From Candidatus Saccharimonadota bacterium (lineage in GTDB: Bacteria; Patescibacteriota; Saccharimonadia; Saccharimonadales; Saccharimonadaceae), in assembly GCA_015655045.1 (NCBI GenBank), contig JAATFU010000005.1, positions 186,001 to 250,000 of the forward strand: 64,000 nt of DNA, written 5' to 3'. Positions 40,672-49,430 of this stretch are shown piece after piece; the stretch's first letter is position 1; each line of letters starts with the position of its first letter. The position numbers were made by a program, and so were the translations under genes. The notes beneath the pieces are model-generated. The model had not been told where the DNA came from and ran no database searches. It worked only from the letters and a program-made list of their open reading frames with translations.

Positions 40672-42366
40672 CTAGATTTCGCCAGGCGTGTCAGTTGGTC
40701 GCGCTGATCGTAGTGGCTTCTCTTTGATGGCAATCGTGAGAGCTCCCGCAATACCCACGATCAAGGTAGAGACCAAGAAGATGGTATGGAGACTTTCGCT
40801 AAAGGCATCGACGATCTTCGTGTTGTAGTTATTCTGAATGGTTGTGAACTGCTTCGTCGCAGCGACCTGGGCAGTTGCTGGCAATGTCGTAATACTCTGC
40901 CTGAAGCCATCTGAGATAGCTTGCTTCGTAGCGGGAGCATTGATGTTGAGCAGGGTGTTGGCATCGCTCGTGCTGGTGAGGATCTGGCTGGCAGCCGGAG
41001 ATTGACGAAGCGTTTGAATGTAGGCATCGTCTTTCATATCACCTAGGTGGGTGGCGATCCCAATCGTCAGCAGGCTCCCAAAGATTGCAGTTCCGACAGT
41101 TGAACCGAGGCTTCGGAAAAGCTGGCTCGCACTGGTAGCCGAACCGAGGTCTTTTTGCTCAAATTCGTTTTGAACAGCAATGTTAATGATTGGCAGCGCC
41201 ATCCCGACACCAAGACCGACAAAGACCATGACAATTGCTTCAAACAAGTAGCTCGTGGCAGGAGTTAGGAGGGTAAGCATTGCGAGCGAGCCAGTCATGA
41301 CAACAAAGCCAGAGACGATAATCGCCTTGTACTTCCCAATGCGTGAGACAAGTTGTCCGGTCGAGATACTGGCCGTCATGAGCCCTCCAATGAGTGGCAG
41401 GAGCATCAGACCAGAGGCAGTTGGCGAAGCACCAAAGACTTGTTGATTAAACTGGGTAAGGTATAGGATCGCCCCTAAGAAGGCGGCACCATGCAGCAGG
41501 GCAACAGCCATAATAATTGAGAAGTTACGGTTCTTAAAGAAGGACAGGTTAATAATTGGCTCACTAGCGCGGCGCTCAACGTACAGCAAGGCGGCGAGGG
41601 CTACGGCGATAATGGCGTACATAATAAGACGTAAGCCGAGAAGACTGAGGCCAGTCGCAGAAAGCAGGCCAGCAAAGATCTGATCAGTGTTATCAATGGC
41701 GAGGATCAAGGTGGCGAGGAAAATCGCCACGAGGCCTGCGCCTAGGTAATCAACGCGAGGTTTATTATCGTGCTTAAGTGGTGGACAGAAAATCGCAATA
41801 ATAATGAAGGCAACAATAGCAACTGGCACGTTGATCCAGAACGTCCAACGCCAGTCAGTCGTTAGCCACCCAAAGATACTGTGACCATCGGTTAGGAAAC
41901 CCCCAAGTAGTGGCCCCACGACAGACGCGATACCAAAGACAGCGCCGATCAGACCTTGCCACCGGCCACGTTCGCGAGCAGCGAACAAGTCACCGACAAT
42001 CGTAAAGGCGTTGGCGGTGATGATACCACCACCGATACCCTGCAGGGCGCGGGCCAAGATAAGCATCACAATATTGACGCTGGCACCACTTAAGATCGAG
42101 CCAATCGCAAAGATGGCCACCCCAATCAGTAAGATACGTCGACGACCGAACAGGTCAGAGAGCTTACCAGCAATCGGCACCGTAATGGTGGTGGTGAGCA
42201 GGTAGGCAGTGACAATCCAGCTCAGAGACGAGAAAGCATCAAAGTCTTGCACGATCTTGCCCAGAGCTGTCGCAATAATAGTCTGGTCGAGCGCAACCAA
42301 AAAGAGGCTGGCCATAACAGACAACATAATAATAACTTTGCTTCGAAGGCTTAAGTGGTGGTGCAT
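40672..42366 (-). CDS. MFS multidrug efflux protein, DHA2 (EmrB/QacA) family
   Basis: 564 aa with 14 predicted helices. Motif D1-like LVALDQTIIATALGKIVQDF, motif A LSDLFGRRRILLIG and motif C GPLLGGFLTDG identify the drug:H+ antiporter-2 family. I place the start at 42366, 7 nt after the stop of the AbrB-type regulator gene; an earlier in-frame ATG at 42414 lies inside that gene. Co-transcription with the regulator suggests autoregulated, substrate-responsive expression. Confidence 0.9.
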   Translation of the reverse strand: MHHHLSLRSKVIIMLSVMASLFLVALDQTIIATALGKIVQDFDAFSSLSWIVTAYLLTTTITVPIAGKLSDLFGRRRILLIGVAIFAIGSILSGASVNIVMLILARALQGIGGGIITANAFTIVGDLFAARERGRWQGLIGAVFGIASVVGPLLGGFLTDGHSIFGWLTTDWRWTFWINVPVAIVAFIIIAIFCPPLKHDNKPRVDYLGAGLVAIFLATLILAIDNTDQIFAGLLSATGLSLLGLRLIMYAIIAVALAALLYVERRASEPIINLSFFKNRNFSIIMAVALLHGAAFLGAILYLTQFNQQVFGASPTASGLMLLPLIGGLMTASISTGQLVSRIGKYKAIIVSGFVVMTGSLAMLTLLTPATSYLFEAIVMVFVGLGVGMALPIINIAVQNEFEQKDLGSATSASQLFRSLGSTVGTAIFGSLLTIGIATHLGDMKDDAYIQTLRQSPAASQILTSTSDANTLLNINAPATKQAISDGFRQSITTLPATAQVAATKQFTTIQNNYNTKIVDAFSESLHTIFLVSTLIVGIAGALTIAIKEKPLRSARPTDTPGEI

Positions 42367-42373
42367 AAATTTT

Positions 42374-42610
42374 TTAGTCTTTCTTTGATCGTTTGAATGA
42401 TTTAAATGTTTCAACCTGTATGTTCATTTGCTCAATGAACTGTTCAATCTTATCTTCTTTGAGCAACACAACAACTCCTTTACCAGCGGAACCAGTCACA
42501 TAGAGATGGTCACCCGGTTCTAGACCAAGCGCTTCGCGCGCTTCAGCAGGAATGACAATTTGGCCTTTTGTGCCAATCGTTGCCGTACCGTAGAGTTTCT
42601 TGTCATGCAT
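42374..42610 (-). CDS. SpoVT/AbrB-domain regulator
   Basis: 78 aa: YGTATIGTKGQIVIPAEARE then ALGLEPGDHLYV is a textbook AbrB swapped-hairpin, followed by a short helical tail ending FKSFKRSKKD. TATACT lies further upstream and an AGGGG Shine-Dalgarno precedes the ATG. It heads the operon with the DHA2 transporter and probably regulates it. An antitoxin role is less likely because no toxin gene follows. Confidence 0.9.
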   Translation of the reverse strand: MHDKKLYGTATIGTKGQIVIPAEAREALGLEPGDHLYVTGSAGKGVVVLLKEDKIEQFIEQMNIQVETFKSFKRSKKD

Positions 42611-42654
42611 ATCACCCCTAGTATAGCGAAGTATGAAAAGTATGTCAAGTATGA

Positions 42655-43131
42655 TTAGTTAGACGAAGGTTTGGAAGATGATTCAACCGGCGTGTTGTTG
42701 TGTAGTTCAACGTCAATGACAAAGTTAGAAGCTGGCTTCTTTTCTACCAGTACTCCATGCAGTGAACGCATAATCTCTAGTTGTTGCTGATTGAGGCGAG
42801 TCAATGCTTCAATCTCACGCTTAGCCCGAATGTTCGTCTCATAGTCATGCTTGGCCATGGCGGCGCTAATCGAATCTTGGCGTTTCGAAGCAATCAACAG
42901 GATTGCCCCTTGGAGCCCGGCAAGCATCGAGAGGAATAGGTTGAGCAGGATGAAGGGATAGACGTCCCAATGAAGAAACGGTACGATCGTATTCAAGATT
43001 GCCCAGACACCCATAAAGATAATGAAACAAAAAACAAACGTCCAGCTCCCCATGCCATTACGAAGCATATCAGCTGCGCGCTCCCCGTTAGTGAGGCTCT
43101 CTTTTTGTTTACGATGCCAGTTGTAAATCAT
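42655..43131 (-). CDS. DUF1003 membrane protein
   Basis: 158 aa. Two helices (WTFVFCFIIFMGVWAILNTI and YPFILLNLFLSMLAGLQGAI) with the DUF1003 arrangement HWDVYPFILLNLFLS...QG.ILL..KRQD. The cytoplasmic tail has a coiled coil (KREIEALTRLNQQQLEIMRS). TATACT 8 nt before the ATG. Function unknown for the family. Confidence 0.88.
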   Translation of the reverse strand: MIYNWHRKQKESLTNGERAADMLRNGMGSWTFVFCFIIFMGVWAILNTIVPFLHWDVYPFILLNLFLSMLAGLQGAILLIASKRQDSISAAMAKHDYETNIRAKREIEALTRLNQQQLEIMRSLHGVLVEKKPASNFVIDVELHNNTPVESSSKPSSN

Positions 43132-43193
43132 ATGTAATCAGTATACCTTATTTGCAAAGTCACACCAATCCGCTTATTGTTACACAGATAATC

Positions 43194-43367
43194 TTACAGC
43201 GCGGGTGAGTTCGGCTCCTCGCTGTCGTCGATCTCATTCGTCTCGTCGCTGTTACTGTCACGGGTGAGGAAATCGTCAAGCACGTCCTCCTCCCCTATTT
43301 CACGTTCCACCTCCAGCTCGTCGTCAAATGGCGGTCGAGCTGGAGAGGTATGCATTACTTTACCCAT
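43194..43367 (-). CDS. Small acidic protein (57 aa)
   Basis: Strongly acidic: FDDELEVEREIGEEDVLDDF and SNSDETNEIDDSEEPNS. AAAGGAG Shine-Dalgarno ~7 nt before the ATG supports real translation. It lies between the glsB-like and DUF1003 genes in the same direction, 25 nt after the glsB stop, so it is probably co-transcribed. Disordered; unknown function. Confidence 0.6.
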   Translation of the reverse strand: MGKVMHTSPARPPFDDELEVEREIGEEDVLDDFLTRDSNSDETNEIDDSEEPNSPAL

Positions 43368-43391
43368 AGAGGATTACTCCTTTGTATTGAT

Positions 43392-43673
43392 TTAGGTACG
43401 GGCTGCAGGCGTTGCACCACGACGGGTGAAGGCTCGGACAATAGCGAGCAAAATAATTGCGCCAATGACTGACACAATCAGACCCATGAGACTAAAGGCC
43501 GATATATCCACGCCGAACACGAAGCGGAAGAGAAAGCCACCTAAGATAGCGCCCAAAATACCGGTCACGATATTACCACCTGCACCTTGTTGAGCATTTG
43601 TTCCCATGATCATTGAGGCGATCCAGCCAGCGAGCGCGCCAAAGAGGAGCCATAAAATAACATTTAGTATCAT
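43392..43673 (-). CDS. GlsB/YeaQ/YmgE-type stress membrane protein
   Basis: 93 aa, three helices with the family pattern LLFGALAGWIASMIMGTNAQ, GNIVTGILGAILGGFLFRFV and LIVSVIGAIILLAIVRAF. Homologues are induced by stress. AAGGAG Shine-Dalgarno. Its promoter has TATACT (43712-43707) with a 16-bp palindrome centred about 41.5 nt upstream of the expected start site, the position used by Crp/Fnr-type activators, and a crp/fnr-type gene lies immediately upstream. Confidence 0.92.
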   Translation of the reverse strand: MILNVILWLLFGALAGWIASMIMGTNAQQGAGGNIVTGILGAILGGFLFRFVFGVDISAFSLMGLIVSVIGAIILLAIVRAFTRRGATPAART

Positions 43674-43706
43674 ACTATTTCTCCTTTACTTTTACTTGTC
43701 ATCATT

Positions 43707-43749
43707 AGTATACAAGGAGGAAGCGATCAAAAATATAAGATATCTTACA
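43707..43749 (-). promoter_or_regulatory. glsB-like promoter with Crp/Fnr-type operator
   Basis: The palindrome TGTAAGATATCTTATA (43749-43734 on the minus strand) lies 21 nt upstream of the TATACT -10 box (43712-43707). The same motif and the same spacing occur upstream of the 48759-49397 operon. Confidence 0.72.
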
Positions 43750-43760
43750 TTACATTTCAG

Positions 43761-44423
43761 TTAGGCAATCGTTACCCCGGGGTCGTAGTCCCCATCCAAC
43801 AACTTTTCGAGTTTACTCGTATCAACCGTGTAGATCTTATTCTTGGAGACAATCACGTTGGCGGCTTTTAAGCGAAGCAGTTCGTTGGTGGTCGTTTCAC
43901 GCGTAATCCCGATTAAGCCCGCTAGTTCATCCTGTGTAAAGGGAATGGCGATACGAACACGGTCTGGGGCAACGTCTTTCCCGTAGCGCAGGCACAGATA
44001 ATGAAGCATGCCAATGACCTTCAAGTTAGCGCGGGGTTGGCCGAGAGCTTTGAGCTGCAGGCTTGTTCCCACGTAGCCATTGACCTGATGGTCAAGGAAG
44101 ATGCGCGACAAGGCAAGGTTTTGATCAACCGCGTCCAGTAAGGCTTGCTGGTCCATTAGATAGACCACACAATCGGTATGGGCTTCGTAGTAAAACAGCG
44201 TAGTTCTTGTCTTATTAAAGATCCAACCCATAGGAAAGAGTTCGCCAGAGACGGCAAAGGAGATCGAGTTCACTGCCCCATCAGATCCCAGTGAGTACAT
44301 ACGGACCGAGCCGACTTTGACCGCGTAGGCCATATCCGGCTCTTGATCTTGCAGGAGAATCGTCTCGCCCTTTTTATATGCCCGAGTTGGAAACTGGCTA
44401 TAAAATGCACGCAGGATACTCAT
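43761..44423 (-). CDS. Crp/Fnr-family transcription regulator
   Basis: 220 aa: N-terminal cyclic-nucleotide-binding-like domain (KKGETILLQDQEPDMAYAVK, ISFAVSGELFPMGWIF) and C-terminal winged helix (IPFTQDELAGLIGITRETTT then NELLRLKAANVI). No Fe-S cysteine cluster of Fnr type is present, and the cNMP-binding Arg-Ser pair of CRP is not obvious, so the ligand is unknown. An earlier in-frame ATG at 44453 is possible. It lies 69 nt after the GT39 gene stop, so it may be the last gene of the glycan operon and autoregulated through the operator at 49458-49473. Confidence 0.9.
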   Translation of the reverse strand: MSILRAFYSQFPTRAYKKGETILLQDQEPDMAYAVKVGSVRMYSLGSDGAVNSISFAVSGELFPMGWIFNKTRTTLFYYEAHTDCVVYLMDQQALLDAVDQNLALSRIFLDHQVNGYVGTSLQLKALGQPRANLKVIGMLHYLCLRYGKDVAPDRVRIAIPFTQDELAGLIGITRETTTNELLRLKAANVIVSKNKIYTVDTSKLEKLLDGDYDPGVTIA

Positions 44424-44491
44424 ATTGATTTTCCACGCATATCTACTTTTCATTTTACCCTATCCCCCTGCCTCTCGCTAGGCCTGTTTGC

Positions 44492-46015
44492 CTATTTAAT
44501 TGACACCGTTGGATCATATCGAATCTTATACTCGTACACCGTTAGACCTGGTGAGAACTGCCGGTGAGTAAGCTGCTGAAAATGGTTATCATAGTAATCC
44601 TTAATGGCTTGGTTGTAACCCTGATCGTAACTGAGGATCAGCCAGGCGTTTCGGTAGTCAGACACATTTGTCTGGGTTTGCGTGGCGAGTTGCGTGGCAT
44701 CAAACCCTGGCACGGAACCGCTCGCAAAACGATCCCAAATCGGTTGGGTGGTGAGCTTGGCTGGTCCGTGGTAGTAATACTCGATTGGATAGATCGTAAA
44801 GGGAGCGGTGGCAATGATGACGTCTTGAGCTTTTGATTGAGATGACACATAGGCAACGGCTTGCTGGTAGTCCTCCTTGACAGGCGTATTGGGATTAGCG
44901 ATTTGAATCACCAGCAAACCACTAATGAGTATGATGACCACAAGCTGGACCACCCGCTGCACCCGGGGCGGATAAATCGAGATAATCCAGGCAAAGACAA
45001 GGACCAGTGATGGCAGCGAGACAATCAGGTAGCGGCTCAAGAAAAATGGTTTAATGAGCACGCTCACAACAAAGGCGCCAAGGACAGGAAGCACGGCAAG
45101 CATAATGACAAAGACTGAACCTGGGGAGGTTTGCTTTTTGCGTTGCAGGGTGAAAAAGGCAGCTAAAACAAGGATTGGCCAGAGTGAAATAATAACCGTA
45201 TTCAGGCCATCGGATTGAAACCCGAATAAGAACTGGGCGTAGGTGTTAAAGATATCACCGCTTGAGGGGATACCTAAGTAGGGTTGGGTGTTACTCGCAA
45301 GGCCCAACTTATAGACATACCCCAGCCACGGTACGAGTGACCCCACTGATATCACACCTGCAACGATGAATTTCGGTAGCGACCGGACGGGGAAATGTTT
45401 TCGAAAGAACAGATAGAAAATTGCTTCAGTGAGGAGTACAAAGCCGAAGAAATAGTGAGTGTATAGCCCTAATATTGCCACCACGACGTAGAGCACCCAG
45501 TATCGTCCCCGACCTATCTTAAAAATCTGAACAAACAGGATCTGATGAATCACAGTGAGAAAAGCGAGTAAGGCATACATGCGTGCCTCGGCTCCATACC
45601 AGAGCATAAACGGCGAAATCGCCAGTAGCAGCGCAGCAAATAACCCCACGCGACGGCTAAAGATAAGCTTGCCAAGATAGTAGACAGCTGGAATGGTTGC
45701 GACAAAGAAGACCACCGAGAGGTAGCGAGCCGTTGCGATATCATCTCCAAAAAGTATCGTCCAGAATTTTAAGAGCAAATGGTAGAGCGGCACATGAACA
45801 TCTTGGGCCACGAGGTATAACACGCCGGGGACATCGCGGCTAATTTGAAACAAACTCTGCGCTTCATCGAGTCGCAGACTGGTATGCGCAAAGATGAGTA
45901 CACTTAAAAGTGTTGCGAGTCCCATGAGTCCCACTAGCACCCAACCTATTAGAAGGCTTGAATGGCCAGTCGGGCTACTCGATGGTTCAGGCACTCGTCG
46001 AGAATGGACGCTCAT
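44492..46015 (-). CDS. GT39/ArnT-like membrane glycosyltransferase
   Basis: 507 aa with ~11 helices. The first extracytoplasmic loop carries the acidic LRLDEAQSLF motif and HVPLYHLLLKFW, typical of the GT39/GT83 (PMT/ArnT, lipid-linked sugar donor) family, followed by GAEARMYALLAFL. It would transfer sugars from polyprenyl phosphate to an acceptor outside the membrane. Overlaps the GT2 gene by 4 nt (ATGA). The acceptor is unknown; it may glycosylate the S/T-rich protein of the same operon. Confidence 0.85.
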   Translation of the reverse strand: MSVHSRRVPEPSSSPTGHSSLLIGWVLVGLMGLATLLSVLIFAHTSLRLDEAQSLFQISRDVPGVLYLVAQDVHVPLYHLLLKFWTILFGDDIATARYLSVVFFVATIPAVYYLGKLIFSRRVGLFAALLLAISPFMLWYGAEARMYALLAFLTVIHQILFVQIFKIGRGRYWVLYVVVAILGLYTHYFFGFVLLTEAIFYLFFRKHFPVRSLPKFIVAGVISVGSLVPWLGYVYKLGLASNTQPYLGIPSSGDIFNTYAQFLFGFQSDGLNTVIISLWPILVLAAFFTLQRKKQTSPGSVFVIMLAVLPVLGAFVVSVLIKPFFLSRYLIVSLPSLVLVFAWIISIYPPRVQRVVQLVVIILISGLLVIQIANPNTPVKEDYQQAVAYVSSQSKAQDVIIATAPFTIYPIEYYYHGPAKLTTQPIWDRFASGSVPGFDATQLATQTQTNVSDYRNAWLILSYDQGYNQAIKDYYDNHFQQLTHRQFSPGLTVYEYKIRYDPTVSIK

Positions 46016-47526
46016 GAGTGTGCCTCTTCAATTGCCTCGGTGACGCCGACCGTGTCTTCGCGTGGCACCGTTGTTTTTTGAAAGGCCGCACTTATAAATG
46101 GGACGAAGCTGGCTACATATACTAGTGCCCACGCGGCGTTGGATAAGATTGATGGATTAAGTCCTTCGCGCAGGGCCCCCACCAGCACTCCGATCCCCAC
46201 TAACACGATATACACTATATGCGGCGCGACCAAGTAGCCATGGTTACCGGCTACTGCCCGTTTTGAGGTCACGACAAAGCCCGACTTCTTACCTCGAATG
46301 ATCTGCCAAATCGCTTGCAAATGAATCGGAAAAGCGCTCAAACTGAATGACAGCGCGCGGAAGGTATACGAAAAGCCACTGGTAAGTTGCACAGTATATA
46401 AGACCACAAAGATATACGGTAAGAAGAATAGGGCGAGAGTCATCGTTCCAATCGTCAGGGGCTCAAGACCAGTAAAGAAATAAATTAGTGGCAGGAGTGC
46501 GTTGGCAAACACGATCAGACCAGAAAGGTAAAAGCTGGCTGAGGAGAGATATTGAATACGCTGGCTCACGGTTAATCCCCGACGAAACAACGGATTATAT
46601 TTAAAGATCACTTCGAGACTGCCCCGAGTCCAGCGAAATTGCTGTTTATAGTAGGAGAGAAAGTCCTCTGGTGCCAACCCCTCGGCCAGGACTTCACTCA
46701 CGTAGACCGAGGCCCATTTTTTCTGGTGAATGAGCAGTGAGGTCAAGAAATCCTCAGCGATACTACATTCACTCATACCCCCCACTTGGGTAAGCGCACT
46801 GCGACGAATAATCATATTGGTGCCACACATGAAGGCCGAGTTACTCCCGTCTTTACCCCGACAGATCGCTCCAAAGAAAAGTTCTTGTTGTTCCCAGGCT
46901 CCTCCTGTTACGAGGTTCTGGGCGTAGTTCTTATAAAACTGTGGTGATTGCACAAAGCCCACTTGCGGATCGACGAAGTATCCCATCATGGCGCGAAGGA
47001 AATGGGGCTTGGGAATATGATCGGCATCAAAGACGGCGATAAAGGGCTCGTCTGTCTGGGAGAGGGCGTGGTTAATATTGCCGGCTTTTGCTCCACCTGG
47101 CACTGTTCGGGTCAGACAGCGAATACCATACTGCTCGGCAATCGCTTCTGCCTCGCGCCAGTTCTCTCGCCCCGCAACCAACCCATCATTGAGGATATAG
47201 ACGTGAGCTTCAGGATAGTCCATCGCCAGTACTCCCCGTACGGTCGCCTCGACGATATCAGCTGGCTCTCCTGTCACTGTAATATACACCGCCACAGGAG
47301 GTTGGAACTGTCGGTTAAAACGATGGAGTCGTCGACGTGGCCAGACACTATGGACGTAGCCTAAGGCTTGCCAGAGATGGAATACCTCTGCGACAATTAA
47401 GACGCCGAATAAGATAGGGTTTCCAATCGGAAAGAAACAGGCGATACAAATGAAATAGGCAATCGCTAGGCTAATGTTCAGCAGTAGGAAAACGCGGGTC
47501 GGCACGGCATGAGGTACTCTACGCAT
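46012..47526 (-). CDS. Cellulose-synthase-like GT2 (BcsA-type processive glycosyltransferase)
   Basis: 504 aa. Two N-terminal helices, a cytosolic GT-A domain with YILNDG, VFDADHIPKPHFL, the acceptor ED in SIAEDFLTSL and QQFRWTRGSLEV (QxxRW), then four to five C-terminal helices forming the channel. This is the D,D,D,QxxRW layout of processive beta-glycan synthases. The PilZ domain that makes BcsA respond to c-di-GMP is absent. Placed between GH8 and GT39, which supports synthesis of a beta-1,4-type glucan or related glycan. AAGGAG Shine-Dalgarno. Confidence 0.9.
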   Translation of the reverse strand: MRRVPHAVPTRVFLLLNISLAIAYFICIACFFPIGNPILFGVLIVAEVFHLWQALGYVHSVWPRRRLHRFNRQFQPPVAVYITVTGEPADIVEATVRGVLAMDYPEAHVYILNDGLVAGRENWREAEAIAEQYGIRCLTRTVPGGAKAGNINHALSQTDEPFIAVFDADHIPKPHFLRAMMGYFVDPQVGFVQSPQFYKNYAQNLVTGGAWEQQELFFGAICRGKDGSNSAFMCGTNMIIRRSALTQVGGMSECSIAEDFLTSLLIHQKKWASVYVSEVLAEGLAPEDFLSYYKQQFRWTRGSLEVIFKYNPLFRRGLTVSQRIQYLSSASFYLSGLIVFANALLPLIYFFTGLEPLTIGTMTLALFFLPYIFVVLYTVQLTSGFSYTFRALSFSLSAFPIHLQAIWQIIRGKKSGFVVTSKRAVAGNHGYLVAPHIVYIVLVGIGVLVGALREGLNPSILSNAAWALVYVASFVPFISAAFQKTTVPREDTVGVTEAIEEAHS

Positions 47527-47540
47527 GGGGCATTCACTCC

Positions 47541-48740
47541 TTAGGTGGTTAGATTATCAAGTTGATCAGTATAGAGAGCCATGCCAAACCAGGCCCAGTT
47601 ATCACTGTAGTAGCTCATAGGCTGGGACCAGGTATTGCTATCAGCATCATATAAGCTCACCAGTTTTGTCTGGTAGATAGTGGCGGCCGCGTGGGGGTCA
47701 ACAACTTTAAAATACCCAATGGCGGTACCGTAGGCTTCAGGTGGTTCATCCCCACTTTTAATCGTGCCGTCATGGCCATAAATGGCGGCAAGCTTACCTG
47801 TCTGTTGCCACTGCGTAGACAAAAAGGACATCCGTTGAAGGGTTGTTTTGGCTCGTGGGTCTTTATTCCACGCATAATCAAGTGCGAGCCGCCAGGTCGT
47901 CCGATTGGCATCATACCCATAATTAGTCGTAAGATTCGTACTACGTTCCGGCGCCCGAATTGCTCCCGTTTGCTTATTGAGTAGCAGCCAGTCGGGAGGT
48001 AGTCCCACTGAGGTTGCTGTATCCAACTTATCATCGAGAGCGCGGTTCATCAGACTATAGGCTGAGTCAACGACGGCGGACCAGTTGTGGCTCGTGTCGA
48101 GCTTGGCAAAAATGCGGTAGGTATAAGGTGCCATATACGAAAGATTCATGACCGCATCTTGAGAGGAATCCTTTTCAAGGTTATTAGACGCAAGATACGG
48201 TGTCCCTGCTACCGAAATTACCTCTTGTTGCCAAATCTGGGAGATGATTTGCTTAGCTGCCTGCAAATACGTCGCGTCTTGCCAGCGGTTGGCTGCCATG
48301 GTGAGAGCAAAGGCAATATCACTATCGGCGTCTGAAGCGGTATTGTTGCCGCCTTGATCAGTGAGCACTCCATAGCTCCCATCGGCTTTTTGGCCCCACT
48401 TCCAGGCAAACAAACTATCTTGGCGTTGCAGATGGCCCTTTGTCCAATCCCAAGTAGCATCAAAGGTAGCTTTATCACTTTGCCATACAGCCCGAAGCAT
48501 CGTATAGCTTTGCCCCTCAGACGTGGTAATGTTGTTTGACTGCTTATCGAGTGTCCGACCAGTTGAGGATTCCCAGTACTCCTGTTTGTAGCTATTCCAT
48601 AAGCCAGAAAGCATCGTACGGTCAGCAAAAACAGGGGTCTCGTCGGCCTTATCACTACTTCGAAAGAGTGCAAAGCCACCGAGGGTAAGTGCGGCTATAA
48701 CGAGAACAACGGCTAGAAGTCGAAGAGTAAATTTAATAAT
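47541..48740 (-). CDS. GH8 family endoglucanase-like protein, membrane-anchored, apparent AUU start
   Basis: The GH8 domain has TTSEGQSYTMLRAVW (general-acid Glu) and ASDADSDIAFALTMAA (family signature), as in BcsZ/CelY, which trim cellulose during export. The first in-frame ATG (48614) falls at the start of the catalytic domain. Reading upstream adds 42 residues with an ideal signal anchor (FTLRLLAVVLVIAALTLGGF) up to a stop at 48746. In that stretch the only plausible initiation codons are ATT ATT (48740, 48737), just after GAGGTG. I therefore infer AUU initiation, giving ~400 aa. It follows the S/T-rich gene after 18 nt. Confidence 0.85.
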   Translation of the reverse strand: MIKFTLRLLAVVLVIAALTLGGFALFRSSDKADETPVFADRTMLSGLWNSYKQEYWESSTGRTLDKQSNNITTSEGQSYTMLRAVWQSDKATFDATWDWTKGHLQRQDSLFAWKWGQKADGSYGVLTDQGGNNTASDADSDIAFALTMAANRWQDATYLQAAKQIISQIWQQEVISVAGTPYLASNNLEKDSSQDAVMNLSYMAPYTYRIFAKLDTSHNWSAVVDSAYSLMNRALDDKLDTATSVGLPPDWLLLNKQTGAIRAPERSTNLTTNYGYDANRTTWRLALDYAWNKDPRAKTTLQRMSFLSTQWQQTGKLAAIYGHDGTIKSGDEPPEAYGTAIGYFKVVDPHAAATIYQTKLVSLYDADSNTWSQPMSYYSDNWAWFGMALYTDQLDNLTT

Positions 48741-48758
48741 TGCACCTCAGTCTTTCCG

Positions 48759-49397
48759 TTAAGGGATATAGCGAATCGCAATAGGACGTGGTTGCGCTAG
48801 CTTGTAGGCCGGGGTTCGCGCTGGTAACTGGGTGGCGCCGTAAAGCAACACCCCTATAAGTCCCATAACTGCCGCAGCCTGGTAGAGGAGCTGGGCGGTA
48901 TGGACATCTAGTTTATGCGATTGGTACACGACGTGGCTGGTGGCCGTCGTTGATTGCGCTTTGGCGGTCGCAGTCACCTCAGGAGCGGTATCAACTGGCA
49001 CGGGAGCTGTTGGCGTAGGTTGCGACTGAGGCGTCACTGTGGTGGAAGCGGACACGGACGTCACAGCTGGCGCGGCACCCGGCTGAACCGATTGACTGGC
49101 GGGGGGTGGGGCGCTCGGACGAGAAGAAGGTGTGGTGGTGGAAGAAGCTGGCTGCTTCGTTGTCGGAGTCGTCTTACTTGATGAGGTTGTTTGACGGCTC
49201 TTGGTTTGAGTTGTGTGCGTTTGATTTCTTGTCATACTTGATTGACCACCAAAACTTCGGTCATAGCCGGTTGGGTATGACACCGCATTGGTCACCAAGG
49301 CTGGTACGGCACCAATGAGGACAATGCCCCCAACGACGAGGCCGCTTATGAGCCTCGTTGAACGTCTCCGTAATAGGTGAGTTCGTTGTAGTTTCAT
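48759..49397 (-). CDS. Secreted Ser/Thr/Pro-rich protein with C-terminal helix
   Basis: 212 aa: N-terminal signal (basic start, LISGLVVGGIVLIGAVPALV), a motif SYPTGYDRSFGG, ~100 residues of Thr/Ser/Pro/Gln low complexity, then a membrane helix (LLYQAAAVMGLIGVLLYGAT) and a short end. It is the first gene of the glycan operon. The stalk could span the wall or be O-glycosylated by the GT39 enzyme encoded downstream. GGGAG Shine-Dalgarno; promoter with Crp/Fnr-type operator upstream. Confidence 0.75.
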   Translation of the reverse strand: MKLQRTHLLRRRSTRLISGLVVGGIVLIGAVPALVTNAVSYPTGYDRSFGGQSSMTRNQTHTTQTKSRQTTSSSKTTPTTKQPASSTTTPSSRPSAPPPASQSVQPGAAPAVTSVSASTTVTPQSQPTPTAPVPVDTAPEVTATAKAQSTTATSHVVYQSHKLDVHTAQLLYQAAAVMGLIGVLLYGATQLPARTPAYKLAQPRPIAIRYIP

Positions 49398-49430
49398 ATC
49401 ACTTCTCCCACTTATGTTGGTGATAGTTTT

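Noticed and set aside
42374-42610. Second toxin-antitoxin module with the AbrB-type protein as antitoxin
   Set aside because: The gene after it is a complete 14-helix MFS transporter, not a toxin.
43188-43203. Third Crp/Fnr-type operator near the DUF1003 gene
   Set aside because: A half-site TGTAAGAT is present, but the other half does not match and no -10 box lies at the 21-nt spacing.
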